Part shown: positions 44,203 through 56,215 of the stretch, in pieces
Numbering within the stretch: the stretch's first letter is position 1
Layout of the letters: each line of letters opens with the position of its first letter
Assembly: GCA_037013495.1 (NCBI GenBank)
Contig: CM072803.1
Location: 22,403,501 to 22,467,500, forward strand
Direction: 5' to 3'
From: Hippophae tibetana
Lineage: Eukaryota; Streptophyta; Magnoliopsida; Rosales; Elaeagnaceae
DNA: 64,000 nucleotides
The notes under the pieces: model-generated
What the model saw: only the letters and a program-made list of their open reading frames with translations
Databases searched by the model: none
What the model was told of the DNA's origin: nothing
Position numbers and translations under genes: made by a program

Positions 44203-47200
44203 TCACTGCCATTGAGGTTCTCTCCATTTAGTAGGCGAACCAGGAACAAAAGGAACAAAACCCCTGCCACCAAACATTGGACGCATGAATGCATTGTCAA
44301 ACTTACGCCAATAGTAGTGGACAGTGTGTGTTGGATCATTTAGAAGGGAGCATAGGCTTCCTGGTTGAGAAATATCACGGCCACCATCAAAGTCAGCATC
44401 AGTGTCCTGAAATCCTTCAAGAAGTGGCACAGCGTATGATTTAGGAGTAGATGCATTTGACAGCATGCTGGTTGTGTATTTTTGATTTGGTAGCAAGAGC
44501 CTTATAAGAGGCTTAGTCATAAAACCAAACACCTGAGAAGATTGCATTATGTCATATGGGACATCATGCGAAGGAACTAACTATATACTGCATAGAAGCA
44601 AAATTTTCATTCAGCGTGCACAATATTCCATAGAAAGGATCGTGAAGACCAGTAGTGTTTATAGCCCAGGAGAAATAGAACCATTCTAATCCGTAATATA
44701 ATACTAATGATATCAAATGTGAGCTCCTGTTGACCCATCAGTATGCAGAAAGAAGAATATTACATATAAATGTAGGCAACGGATGCCAAATCTTTAACCA
44801 GACAGGCTTAAAAGTTGTAACACTACAAATGTACGTCTTCTTTTGTGTATTTTGTTGCAAACTAAGCAATATAATTCATAGCAAATTGCTAATTTTTGGT
44901 GTGAATTGACTAAATAAATTATAAGAAACTTTAGCTGATAATGAAACATGAAAGTCTGCTAAACCACACCGGGCAAAGCCATAATAGACAAAAGCAAAAG
45001 AGTTCTTACCACTGTGCTGAAAAGAACAACAGTTATGGTGCTGGTGATCATGATTGCATTTCCTTGCAAATGAGTATGTCCGGAACTTGTAAACTGCATT
45101 CAGCGGAAAATGAAAATGATATCCAACACTGAACAGATTGATTTTCTAAAGACTTATGTACTGATTTTAATATTGTTGGAGAGCGAATAAAATAAATTTC
45201 AGCAGCAAGCTAAATCTTTTCAATTTCAATAATGGGCCAATTCTTTGCTTTGTTTTCCATAACCATAGACAATGTACAAACCTGAATACTAAATAATTTA
45301 CCTTATTATAAGCAAGTGCCATAGAGACAGCACCTCTCATGAGACCAGCCCACCATATTATGACCTGCAGCACGAACACATTTTGGTTGGATTACGCAGC
45401 TTACTTGCTTATGATGATTAACAAACTTGTGTCACAATAAGCTGAGATCATACTTGCTCTCTGATGCTAATTTTTTCTTCTGTTTTTTTTTTAAATAGAT
45501 TGGATATAAAGGATAGGGGGAAAACAAAAGCGGCTCGTCCCACCATGATCAAACCTAGTAGTATTGAACTCACTGCCACCGATGTTCCTGGACTGCAAAT
45601 GCAAATTTAAAATGTAATGTTATATTGTACAGGTAATATTAAAAATGTGTTAGCTTACTTTTTCTCATGAAAAAACAATGATTTTTAAACTTTCCATATA
45701 TATAGAAATAGAATAGAAAGAGATAGACTAGAAACGACATCTCTTATCTCAATGACACAAAACGGATATTAAATGAATGGATTTGGGATATGGATGGAAT
45801 ATAATGAAATAGAGACACTTTGAGGTTCCCTATGAATGAGGCATGAAACGGAGCCACTACGAAGAAGTTCCGGGAGTTACAAAGGAAACTTCGAACTCAT
45901 TGGTCATGGGTTGAGAACGGGAATTGAACTCCATGAGATCTAATCTCATGTTGTTCCTCAGTAGCTCAGTGGTAGAGCGGTCGTGACTTATCTGTCAACT
46001 TTTCCACTATCACCCCCAAAAAACCAAACTCTGCCTTACGTAAAGTTGCCAGAGTACGCTTAACCTCTGGATTTGAAATCACTGCTTATATACCTGGTAT
46101 TGGCCATAATTTACAAGAACATTCTGTAGTCTTAGTAAGAGGGGGAAGGGTTAAGGATTTACCCGGTGTGAGATATCACATTGTTTATAAACATTACGAG
46201 AATTTATACCTATCACTCACAAATTTCCACTTCTCAATGTCCAAGGCATCCATGCCGACATAGAGGAAGATAAAAATCTCAGCAACAAATGACAACGTTG
46301 CAAATGCATGCCTGCAATATATTTACAAGTTTAAACTGTTAGGCAAACAATATGTTGACATGTGTTGTACAAAAGAGATTCTGATAGCTTGATATAACAT
46401 ACTTGGTAGTGACTCTTGAACTCTCAGTCACATTATGCCATGTATAATGAGACATTATGATTCCACAAAAGAATACAGTGAGAATTCCACTCAAATAGAA
46501 CAACTGCAATAGAAAGTATACATGTCACAACTGGATTACTATAAGTTACGTGCTTTAGTCATAGTATATAGAAAAAGAAACCTTGTTTGGAGAAATGTAT
46601 GAAAAATTTTGGGAGAGAAAAGTTAGAAAATTACTTACTTCAGCCAACATGTATGAAAGGTAAGCCATCAATATCATAAGAGAAACTTCTCGATCTGTAG
46701 AGTGCCTGAATTATGTTTAAAAAAAAAATTAAGATAAATTTTTATGAACATTGGTCTGGTTCAGTATGAGAGGGAGAGAAAGGGAGATCACTCAAAGAAA
46801 AACTAAGCAGTATTACCATTAACAAATTAGAGAGCAAAAAAAAATCTTAGAAGTTCAAAGATGGAAAAATACCTTCCAAAGTAAAGTTTTTTGATAATGT
46901 AAGCACTAAGCAGCCCAGTCTGCAAGGGAAAGAGACAAGACATACAATAATTAAAAATCGTATATGCACAAGTAGGATGAAAGTGACAGAAGAGAAAGAA
47001 ACTTACCAAGACTCCCAGCATAGTGCTAGTAAAAAACAAATACAAGAAGCTGCCTGTAAATTGAAAAGCAATTCTAGGATCCATCTTATCAAGGTCAAAG
47101 CTCTGGATTGCGTTGAAAAGCACCACAGATGTAGCATCATTAACAACCCCCTCACCAAACACAAGACTGTACAGTAAAGGTGTCTCATCCTGATTAAGCA

Positions 47201-50200
47201 CCTGCACCCGATCAGATAATCCAATTGAGTTAGCAAGTTTTTAATATTTAATTGTCTCAAAGAGCTATGATATTGATAATTCAAACCTGCAATGTGCACA
47301 CAGAATCTGTGGCAGCAAAGATTGCACCAATCGCTGTGAACAGTATACCAAAGTTTTAAAATACAGGCATCATAAACATAAAATTGAGACAAAACAAGGA
47401 ACAATGCTGGTACCTAAATAATCCCCAATGTCCAGCGAAACAATATCCATTTTTTTAACAAACTCTGTAGCACCTGCAACAAGCATTGATTTTACAGTCA
47501 TAATAGATCTAAAATAATCTCAAGTCAATACTATAAAAGGGAATATTAAAAAATTGAAATTGGTTGAGAAAGAACCAAGAAATCAAAGCCAGAAATTATA
47601 ATTCTCATTTATTATAATACAGAAAGACTAAATATGTATTTATAAGAGTAATAATACTAAAATCCTAATTCTAATAGGACTTAAAATAAGACTCCTAAAT
47701 TAATAAAAAAACATAATAATAATTATCTAATATCTAATATTCTAATACTAATGATATTAAATATCTAATATTCAAATTCTCCCCCTCAAACTAGACATAG
47801 ATAAGTTCAGCTTGAATAGTTATAAAGAACAATAAAATAAAAACGAGCAAAACTAGAAAATAACCATTTAGTTGAATCTCAAAGTTATTTGCAGAAGTCT
47901 TGCCAAAGAGTATAAAAGTAATCACTGAATCAACCAAATATAATTGATAATAATGAGATACATCACTTTGTTAAGGACGTTAACCTTGATTGAAATTGTA
48001 GACTACATATAGTAAAAAGTCCCTAAAAGTAACGCAAAAATATCCCTTAGACACAAAAAACAATAGAGGGTGTGGTGACATAAGCTAAATAGCAACAAAC
48101 CACGCAAAAAAACTTTATGAAAACTGGGACATTCAATGGCGAATGCGATTGAAAATTAGCAGTGTAGATAACGAGGTGTACAAGGAAAACATACTCTTAA
48201 CTCTTCCCTTCAAGTTGGAGCATAAATATCAAACATACCCAACTTGAAAAGTGAAGTATGAAAATCTTGCAATAACAAAGAACTTTATTACATGACATTA
48301 GTAGTATAACTCAATTTTTATCGAACTCAAAATGGTAACCCTTTAATTAGACATATAGAAAACACATAACCAAACAATCTTTGTATATGACTTGCATAAT
48401 AGCAACAACATAAAGACACTCGAATATAGTAGATCTCATAGCAGCAAAATAAAGAACTCTAACTAAATCACAAAAGAACCAACACCACCATAGAAGAAGT
48501 CAATCCACATTTGGTGGTAGACGTCGATATGAGACACTCCCCCTGGTTAAAACAAACCACCTCAACACTGCAAGTTCAAAAGAGGAGCTCGTATGCACAA
48601 TTCACGCATCTTTATTGATCCACTTGTGAATCCATAGCACCGTAAAAAGAAAACCTCATGAAAAAATCCAAGTAACAATTAACATATTTAATCAGCCCAT
48701 AAATATGCCAAAAAAATGCCCAAATCAACGACCGAAAATAAGTCCAAAACATCAAATCAGCCAAATAAGTCCAAGACACCCATCACTCTTATCAACCCAA
48801 GTAACCATATTGTCAAATGAACCCTAAGTCTCAAACACCAACTAGTCAAACTAATTAATTTCCAATCAACCCAAGAACCCAAAAAACTTTTCAACCCCCA
48901 TTCACTAAATTAGCCCTAGTAGCCAAACAAGCAAATTGATGGAAGGTTCACTCTTTGTGAATGGATGGTCGTCAAGAGGAGCTTACTTGGACCAAAAGGT
49001 GGTGGCGACAAGGTCTAAGATGATGGTAGTGATTGGGTCCATCTAGGTGGGATTTGTAAAACCTGTGGCAGAATGTAGCAACCAAAAAACACTTAAAACA
49101 ACAAAGACTAACATGAGTGGTGACATTGGTTGGGAAGGCTTGGTAAGTGTCAATGGTGGCTAGGTATGTGGTGATGGTGGCTGAGTACCCTAAAAATAGA
49201 AGTTGTGGACGTGAAAGGAAACCATACACAAATATTGTTGACATGAGTAGTGGTAATTGGGTGGTTCTCTAACGACACTGGCGAGCACGACCTAAGTGAA
49301 GGTGACTAGTTTCATGATGGTTGGGTTCGATTATTGGTGGTGGTACTAGATGGTGGCTAGGTTTTGGTTGGGTCTAGGCAGATACTTGTTCTCTTTTTTA
49401 TGTGAAATTTGCTTTATCTTTTTTAATAAGGAAATAGTATAGAAAACCAAAAAAAATAGATTTTACAAAATAAAAATTAACTGTTCAAGATTAAACACGA
49501 CTTTGATACCAAGTAGAAATATAAAAGCTTTATGTGGAAGCGGATATTAAAGAATCGAAATAGGTTGAGAGAAGAACCATAAAATCAAAGAAAGGCATTC
49601 TAATTATCATTTATTATAATATTAAAAGATTACGTATATATTTATAGTAGTAATATTACTAAAACACTAATCCTAATAAGACTCTAAATAAGACTCATAA
49701 ATTAATAAGAAAATATAACGATAATTATCTAATATCTAATATTCTAATACTAATAATATTAAATATCTAATACTCCAATTTGTTAGAAGTTGTTAGGGAA
49801 TCAACTTTTCAAAAAGTTTAAGCTATTGGGAGAAGGACCGACACTATTTTTATACACTTATCACTCCCCACAAGTGTTGACTGTATGCACCGTGTAGACC
49901 AAACACTTACAAATCAATTGGGGTTATTGGGCCTTGAACACATGACCTCCAACTCTGATACTATATTAGAAGTTGTTGGAAAACCAATTATCACAAAAGC
50001 TTAATTGATAAGTGTGTTTGGGTGGTTTATACATTGGGCCTAAGGCCCAGCCATCGTACAAGCCCAACCTATCATTGCCCTAGTATATACATAACATTTG
50101 TTCTAAATAAGGGAGGGTGGCTTTTGGAGAGGGTTTTTTTGGATCATCTTCATCAACTAGCATGCTCATCTTCTTCCTCTACTTCTATGTTTTTCTTCCT

Positions 50201-53200
50201 CTTCTATGTCTAACTTAGGCATAGGAAAGGGTGTCCTCTCTAAGCACCCTTATCTAACTATTTTTCTATCTTGTAGGTTGTCTTCCTCGTAATACCACCG
50301 TACCAACCTAATGGTAATCCCACTGTGCGAATAAAATAACGCAAAAACCCCAATTGGAGCGAGGTGGAATCTGAACCTCGTCCAACCGAATGTCAATGTA
50401 AGAGGTTCTGTCATATGCCCAGCTGAAAGAAGGTGTATTTAGTATAGGGCACCCGACCATCCCATCAGGGCAAGTACCTCGGGCAACAAGCTTTGACCAG
50501 CCCGACGATGCACCATCATGCGAATAAAATAATGCATAATTTTGATGGACAGGGGCTTGGAATAATGAGGCAATCAGAACCCACTCACTCATATCAGAAT
50601 TATTATGAAGTAAGAATTAATCACCTTGGTAAAGAACCAAGTATAGCGCTTGGGATAAGAATACAAGTTGATCATCTCGATAAATAACTAATCTGAATGA
50701 CATGGTTTTCATGCAACTACTCCCTTCGTCCTCATTCTTTGAACTCGAGAGTGGGGGACGTCAAAAGACCATGGAGTTTCTATACTAATGAAATTATTAT
50801 AAAAGTTCACACCTTTTGTACTAACATGATATAAAAGACTATTGAGTCTATTTTCTTCATATTGATGGATTTCTTTAAAAATCCAAGCTACTTATCCCGG
50901 AGTATCATGGAAGGCCATTGAGCCTCTTGGATTTGTTATTATATTTTTTGTGGATTTTCTTAAAGTCCAGGCTACTTGTCCTAGAGTACCATGAAAGCTT
51001 GTTGTGTCTATCTCTAGTTTATATATTATTTGCAATGGATTTTCTTAAAGTTCAGGTTGCTTGTGCCAACATGACATAAACTTTTCCTTGGATTTATTAT
51101 CTTATTTTCAGTAGGTTTCTTTGATGTGGCATCATCCGAGAACTCTCTGGTAGTATTATGATAAGTCAAATATATTTCAACTTGCATACATTATTCGAGC
51201 TACTTTATTGATATATTATGATTTTGCTTTTGTTTCGTATACTTAAAGTATGCTCATTTATATATTAAAATGCCACTTTTAATTTTTTGAATATATTATT
51301 TGATTTAGATTCCAATTTGTTATTTTATGAATTGATTATCTTGCTTGGCCTTCTTAGTTCTTGAGTTTATTATCTTACATGGCTTCTTCTGGTGTGGTAA
51401 GTTTTTATTATGCTAGAACTTAAAACATATTTTTTCTAAATCTATACTTGATTAATCTTGTATTTTAGCTATGATTATGACAATCCAGGTGATATGGTTG
51501 CATACAATTACTCTCTTTGTTCTCATGCTTCGAACTCAAAAGTGGGGGACTTAATGTTTAGGTGGTTTATACATTGGGCCTGAGGCCCAGCCTATCATGC
51601 AAGGCCAGCCCATCATTTCCCTAGTATACACATAACATGTGTTCTAAAATAGGGAGGATGGCTTTCAAACTGAGGGGTTTTGGATCATTTTCGTCAACTA
51701 GCATGCTCATCTTCTTCCTCTACTTCTATGTTTTTCTTCCTCTTCTATGTCTAACTTAGGCATAGGAAAGGGTGTCCTCTCTAAGCACCCTTATCTGACT
51801 AGTTTTCTGTCTTGTAGTTGTCTTCCTCGTAATACCACCGTACCATCAATCCTTCTAACCCTAAGGTAATTTTTTCTTCTCAACTAAGTATATAAAGGTA
51901 TTATTATCCCTTCTCCCAATAGCTTAAATTTTTGGGAGAATTGGTTTCGCAACAACTTCTAAGATAGTATCAAAACTGGAGATCCTATATTCAAACTAAT
52001 AATCCCAATTAATTTATAAGTGTTTGACATGCATAATGTATAAAGCCATAGAAAAGTTTGTTTCCTAACAACTTTAAAGAGAAACTATAGCCAGGGCCTA
52101 ATATATATAAGGTAAGAAAACTATAGAAAATCAAACATTAGTTTGGTTTCATCTTCTATAACAATTACTACTAAGGTGAACCATACTTTTTTATAAAATA
52201 ACATTGCATTAACTGTTTATGCACGTGCAGTACACTCTCTTAACAGCAGGACTCTCAGAAATCATTTACAATGCTAAACCCAGTTGGGTACGAGAAATTT
52301 ATGGTGCTTACAAACAAAAATCAACCTCCCATTATGTAATGATTGTTAACTGACATGAATTATTGACCCCTGTGATTACACATCTAGCCCTAATTCAACG
52401 AAAAGAATAGCTGTAAATACTCTACATAAACCATAGAGCCTTCTAGGGAGTTGATTTTGCCTTTTAAAGAAGCTAATTCGTTAAGCCAGTTCAGGAAGAA
52501 ACAGAATTAGTTTAATTTTTGACATCATTTGCCAATCACCTCCTTTCTTAAGATTTACACATTTAAATGGTTGTTAGGATTTAAGGTATAAGGACAGAAA
52601 CTTCCCAGCAACTCCCTCAACGGAATCACCAGAGCTCTCAGTAACCTTTTACAGATTCATAACAAATCTGGTTTTCAAAAACACTGCTGCAAGAACGAAT
52701 ATACAATGAACTTCACATGTATATATTTTGGGAAATACAGTAACTTAGAATGCTAAAACATGTAAAATAGAATACTGCACTGCAATTAAGTGACATGACA
52801 ATTATCCACTCGTGAAAGAAAAATGCACTTAACAGCATTAATCTGGTACTCGATACTCTGCTCTAGTTAAAAAATAAAGATATAAAATTTAACATAATTA
52901 AAAATACGTAAAAAGGTAAGAAGTTGTTGGATATACCAAGAGTTATGATGAAGCAAGATATTATTGTACCCAAGGCACCAAAGAGCATAATAGTAATAAA
53001 GTTAACAAAGAACTGTTTCTTTTTCACTTGGAACCTGGCACAAACATTAAAGATCAAATTTATAAATAATACATTGATAAGAAAAGTGCTATAAGTACAT
53101 CACCAAATGAGTACAAGATACAGTACAAAGAAATTTAAAAAAAAAAGGGACAAAGACACTCCACTTGATGGAAATCTCTGATATTAATCGATACATTGAA

Positions 53201-54433
53201 GAAAATAATGGCAAATTTCCAATTGTATATCACATGTCCAACTTTTGAAATTTTGTTTCAGTTATTAGAAGATAAGAACCCAGGAGAAAGGAAAGGAAAC
53301 TGGAATCAGCATAAACAATCCATTGGGTCACTAAATTTGTAATGTGACTCTTATAACCTCTAGTTGATTGACTTGTGGACAGAAACTGAATCTACGACCA
53401 TAAGATTCTAAAATTATTGCTGTAAAAGAATGTGAGTTGATTGATGGTGGGCATTGTTCCAACCCAAAATCTTAATCTATTAGGATAAGCAACTCATTCA
53501 AACTATATACCTAATTTGATCACCATATTTTTCTAAGACTAGTTCATACACCCAATACTCCCCTTGAATGAGACCATACAGCCCCTCAGACTCTAACCTT
53601 TCCCCCTCCAGTCATTTAGTCGCATCCAACCACACATGATGCCAGGGATATTTGACATGGCAACAATTTTCAATAAACTTAATTTCTCCTTTTTACTTTA
53701 TATGCGGCATAAATTGTCAAGGGAACCTTTTCTATATAAAAATAGGCAAAAAATCAAAACTTCTTGATTCCAATGCAAAGGAAGATAAGAAAGATGACCA
53801 TCTACGTCTAGACCCTTACAAGTAAAATTATCATCTATAAGTTACATCATAAGAATTGCAAGCAAACTAAGTCGAATGGATCAAACCCATAAGTGCATCA
53901 AACAATTTTTTCACAAAAGCAAAAGCAAATCCATCTTCATGCAGATAAGGTAATGGCCACAAGCCATTACAATCATACTGCTTCACACAATAGATGAGTA
54001 GACAAACAAGACAAGAAACTTACCCCGCATTAAATATAATGGGCGGTAGAAGGTATATAAAGAAGAGATCTTCACTGAAAACCAAAAGATGTGAGCTCTT
54101 TCCCCCACTAATAAGCAAAATAACCACTCCAGTGCAAAGACCCTGTGAGCAACGCAAAATAAAATTAATGGAAATATCCTAAACAAGCTAAAAACCATTG
54201 GAATAATTTATCAATTTTAAAATTCCCATTTCTTTTCAGCATGGAAAGCTAGAACTCACAATCAAAAGGGCAGTGATTGACTCATTAACCCATCGATTTT
54301 CCTCCAGGAGATGGCCAATAACAATACAAGCACAAAGCAAAGCCACAAAGAGATTCATGGAGACCACTGAAGCGTGATCAGAAGTAGATACCATTTGAAA
54401 CCTTGAAACCATATAGCTCAAACCCGCAGCCAT
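44203..54433 (-). CDS. NHX: Vacuolar Na+(K+)/H+ antiporter, class I NHX
   Basis: Tonoplast exchanger of the NHX1/NHX2 type that loads Na+ or K+ into the vacuole against H+, acting in salt tolerance and vacuolar pH. I reconstruct 14 coding exons: 54433-54260, 54142-54024, 53034-52937, 47473-47414, 47333-47287, 47201-47007, 46919-46873, 46705-46639, 46503-46403, 46311-46210, 45592-45454, 45364-45302, 45093-45010 and 44532-44203. They total 1626 nt, 541 aa (Arabidopsis NHX1 is 538), all with GT/AG and frame closed. The amiloride-site motif FFIYLLPPI is at 85-93; FAATDS (Asp160) and the ion-binding Asn187-Asp188 pair (GVVNDAT) are intact. The C-terminus keeps HYYWRKFD and [14 protein letters not shown]. 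The start chosen is MAAGLSYMV; an in-frame ATG lies 24 nt upstream. Intron 3 is 5.46 kb through retrotransposon insertion, and intron 10 contains plastid DNA. Confidence 0.95.
45722..46187 (+). pseudogene. Chimeric plastid DNA insert (trnR-trnN spacer, trnN part, rps12 exon 2) in NHX intron 10
   Basis: Two plastid pieces lie end to end. The first (about 45722-45983) matches, from memory, the spacer upstream of trnN-GUU. It includes GAGGTTCCCTATGAATGAGG and TTGGTCATGGGTTGAGAACG, and ends in the 5' part of the tRNA, CCTCAGTAGCTCAGTGGTAG then AGCGGTCG (to 45983). The second (about 45984-46187) is plastid rps12 exon 2 with a few bases before it: translated from about 46009 it gives [20 protein letters not shown], then [20 protein letters not shown], then [17 protein letters not shown]. 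The residues are those of the plastid protein, not the mitochondrial one. The open frame is kept but has no start and lies antisense in an intron. The right edge is about 22 bp from the exon 10 donor. The left edge is uncertain by about 20 bp. Confidence 0.88.
47524..49783 (-). mobile_element. Non-autonomous copia-type LTR element in NHX intron 3
   Basis: Two similar LTRs of about 260-280 bp lie at roughly 47524-47778 and 49508-49783. They share GGTTGAGARAGAACCA, CTCATTTATTATAATA or TATCATTTATTATAATA, and AATTATCTAATATCTAATAT. On the minus strand the right LTR is followed by TTGGTATCAAAGTCG (rc of about 49489-49503), an initiator-Met primer-binding site. Before the left LTR lies the purine-rich TTTGAGGGGGAGAAT (rc of about 47776-47790). 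The 1.7-kb interior has no gag or pol. The element is in the same orientation as NHX. Boundaries are good to about 10 bp; the target duplication is unclear. Confidence 0.82.
49786..50014. repeat. Fragmented repeat flanking the second LTR element, left part
   Basis: Contains TTAGAAGTTGTTRG twice (about 49789 and 49968) and AAGCTATTGGGAGAAGG (about 49828). The same phrases appear in inverted orientation at about 51917-51970. They look like leftovers of another LTR repeat family; their original structure cannot be rebuilt. Confidence 0.5.
50015..51845 (+). mobile_element. Non-autonomous LTR retrotransposon (probably Ty3/gypsy-derived) in NHX intron 3
   Basis: Two 291-bp LTRs (50015-50305 and 51555-51845) are closely similar: TGTTTRGGTGGTTTATACAT at the start, CTAACTTAGGCATAGGAAAG in the body and CGTAATACCACCGTACCA at the end. 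A purine tract AAAAGTGGGGGACTT (51539-51552) precedes the right LTR; a duplicate of this tract with its context is at about 50742-50760. The interior has tandem blocks (GGATTTTCTTAAAGTYCAGG at about 50950 and 51040) but no coding region. The CTAACTTAGGCAT motif is familiar from Tat-type gypsy LTRs. The immediate flanks (AAGTG and TCAAT) do not match. It is opposite in orientation to NHX. The LTR similarity suggests it is fairly young. Confidence 0.78.
51846..52860. other. Rest of NHX intron 3
   Basis: Starts with inverted partners of the repeat at 49786-50014 (to about 51975), then continues as ordinary intron sequence without recognisable genes up to the exon 3 donor at 52936. Confidence 0.5.
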
Positions 54434-56040
54434 TATGCCTTCCCTTCCTCCAATCAACCAGCTTCTACCAACTTAAACCGATTATTTTTCACAAAAAATA
54501 AAAAAACCCAAATTCTCGTCAAATCTTCGTGTGCACAGCATCTATATCTCCGAATTCCCCAACCCCAATCCAGCTTTGAATTTCCTGAAACCTAGAGAAT
54601 CTGCATTGAAATACACACACCCACAAATCAAATAGGGAACAGTTTGAACAAAACTAGCCTCTGTTCTTTATGCATTCAACTTCACCATATAGAAAAATGC
54701 ATGAAGAACTGAAAGTTTTATGACGATTTAGTCTTGTACTTTATCCAATTTGTACACGGGTACCCGGTTAACACAGTATTAGGTACATTTAGCCTAGTAA
54801 TTTTAACTTTTGGTCGTTGAAGGAAAATTTATAAAAAATGTCAAAAAATTTCATTAAATAAACATGTATACGTAACATGTAAATATTTCTGCCAGAATAA
54901 TAAACCAAAAATACCCTTAAAAATTAAAATGTGTACTGAAAGAAATTTTTTGATATATTTTTAAAAAATTTATGTGTCAACTGTGTAAATTTACAAGAAT
55001 AAATTCACACAAAACCCAGAACTTAACAAAGAAACATGTTTGGTTCAATTTACAAAATTACATTTATGCAAGAACCAAAAACAGCACAAGTTTTTGTAAG
55101 GAACAAAATCCTAAAAAAGAAAAAAAGGGTTAACAAATCTCGAAACAAAAATTTATTTCAATGATTAAAGAAAAACGAAACAGGCTCATAAAGAGATAAT
55201 TAACATAATCATATTAAAATATATAGTTCTTATGAAATCGAAGTTTCTGAAATGCACCTTATAACAATGAAAATAATTAATTTTCCGGAGTTTATTGAAC
55301 ATCGTCAACGAAGTTTCAATATGGAATGTTTGGATTGTGATATTTTTGTTATTTATAAGTTATAATGGATGTTATAAATGTTTTCCAAAAAAATTGTTAT
55401 TTAAACAAAAACGAAACAGACTTACAAAGAGATGATGAGCATAATCAAATTAAAATAGTTCTTAAGAGATAGAAGCTTTTTTAAAATGCAGCTTTTTAGT
55501 AGCCAGTAAAATACAGGTGAAATAGCTACTTTTAAAAATTCATTAAGAGAATGACAACAAAAAGCTCAAAAAATTTCAAAAGAAACTATGGCCTAATAAA
55601 ATTCAATCCATTTCAAACAAACAACTCAACAAAATTGTTTACCAAGGCGATTTGAAGCAAAATGCACCGAGAAAACACCTCGTGAAACTTGATATTTCTC
55701 GGCAATTTCTCAAACGATCCAATATCAACTCCAATCTAAATACTTAATGATTTGGATCCAATCCCAAATAAAACGCTTCTTGATTTGAATCAAATGCCAA
55801 ATTCAGCCTCCGTGAGATAGAATTCCAAGAGCAGAATGTTGAAAATCGATATCTAGAAAGAGAAAAACGACGACGTTTGAAGCTCGAGAATTCGCGGGAA
55901 TGTTGTTCGTAGAGTTCGAGAAAATCTTTATATTGATTAACAGGAAGCTTAAAAATAAAGATCGAAAATCGTTAAATAGAGCAAAAGAACAAATTTGAGG
56001 AGACGTTGATTAGAGCTTATGGACGACTAGAAGGGTCTGG
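54434..56040 (-). promoter_or_regulatory. NHX 5' leader with probable leader intron
   Basis: On the minus strand an acceptor CTAGGTTTCAG (AG at 54585-54586) precedes about 150 nt of leader directly before the start codon. Upstream, a GC-richer leader-like exon (about 56000-55643, with pyrimidine-rich runs and CGTCGTCGTTTTTCTC) ends in a donor CCTTG/GTAAACA at 55643-55641. A leader intron of about 1.06 kb joins them. Arabidopsis NHX1 also has a leader intron as I recall. The AT-rich DNA beyond about 56090 would be the promoter side. This is inference from splice signals and composition. Confidence 0.5.
54720..54980. mobile_element. Diverged, one-armed relative of the FRIGIDA-intron MITE
   Basis: The order GATTTAGTCTTGTACTTTAT, TTTAGCCTAGTAATTTTAAC, GTCGTTGAAGGAAAATTTA and CATTAAATAAACATGTATA parallels the left arm of the foldback element at 41294-41633. 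The right arm is badly decayed. It lies in the NHX leader intron. Confidence 0.5.
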
Positions 56041-56089
56041 AAATAAAGAGAAAATGGTAGAAAATACTCGAGGAAAAAAACAAATCATT

Positions 56090-56174
56090 CAGTTCTCATG
56101 ATTCACTTATTTAAATTATTTATTTTTATTTTAAAAAATTATTTTGATTATATTAAATAAATATATACGTTTAC

Positions 56175-56215
<41 letters not shown>

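Noticed and set aside
45955..45983. Start of a tRNA-Asn gene
   Set aside because: Only the acceptor 5' strand, D-arm and the start of the anticodon arm are present before the sequence switches to rps12 sequence, so no cloverleaf can form. It is part of the plastid insert.
48972..49244. 90-codon frame inside the copia-type element in NHX intron 3
   Set aside because: It has no similarity to gag or pol and the element's interior is otherwise full of stops; composition alone explains it.
50308..50592. 94-codon minus-strand frame inside the gypsy-type element
   Set aside because: It is antisense to the element and has no domain; the interior is non-coding in both directions.
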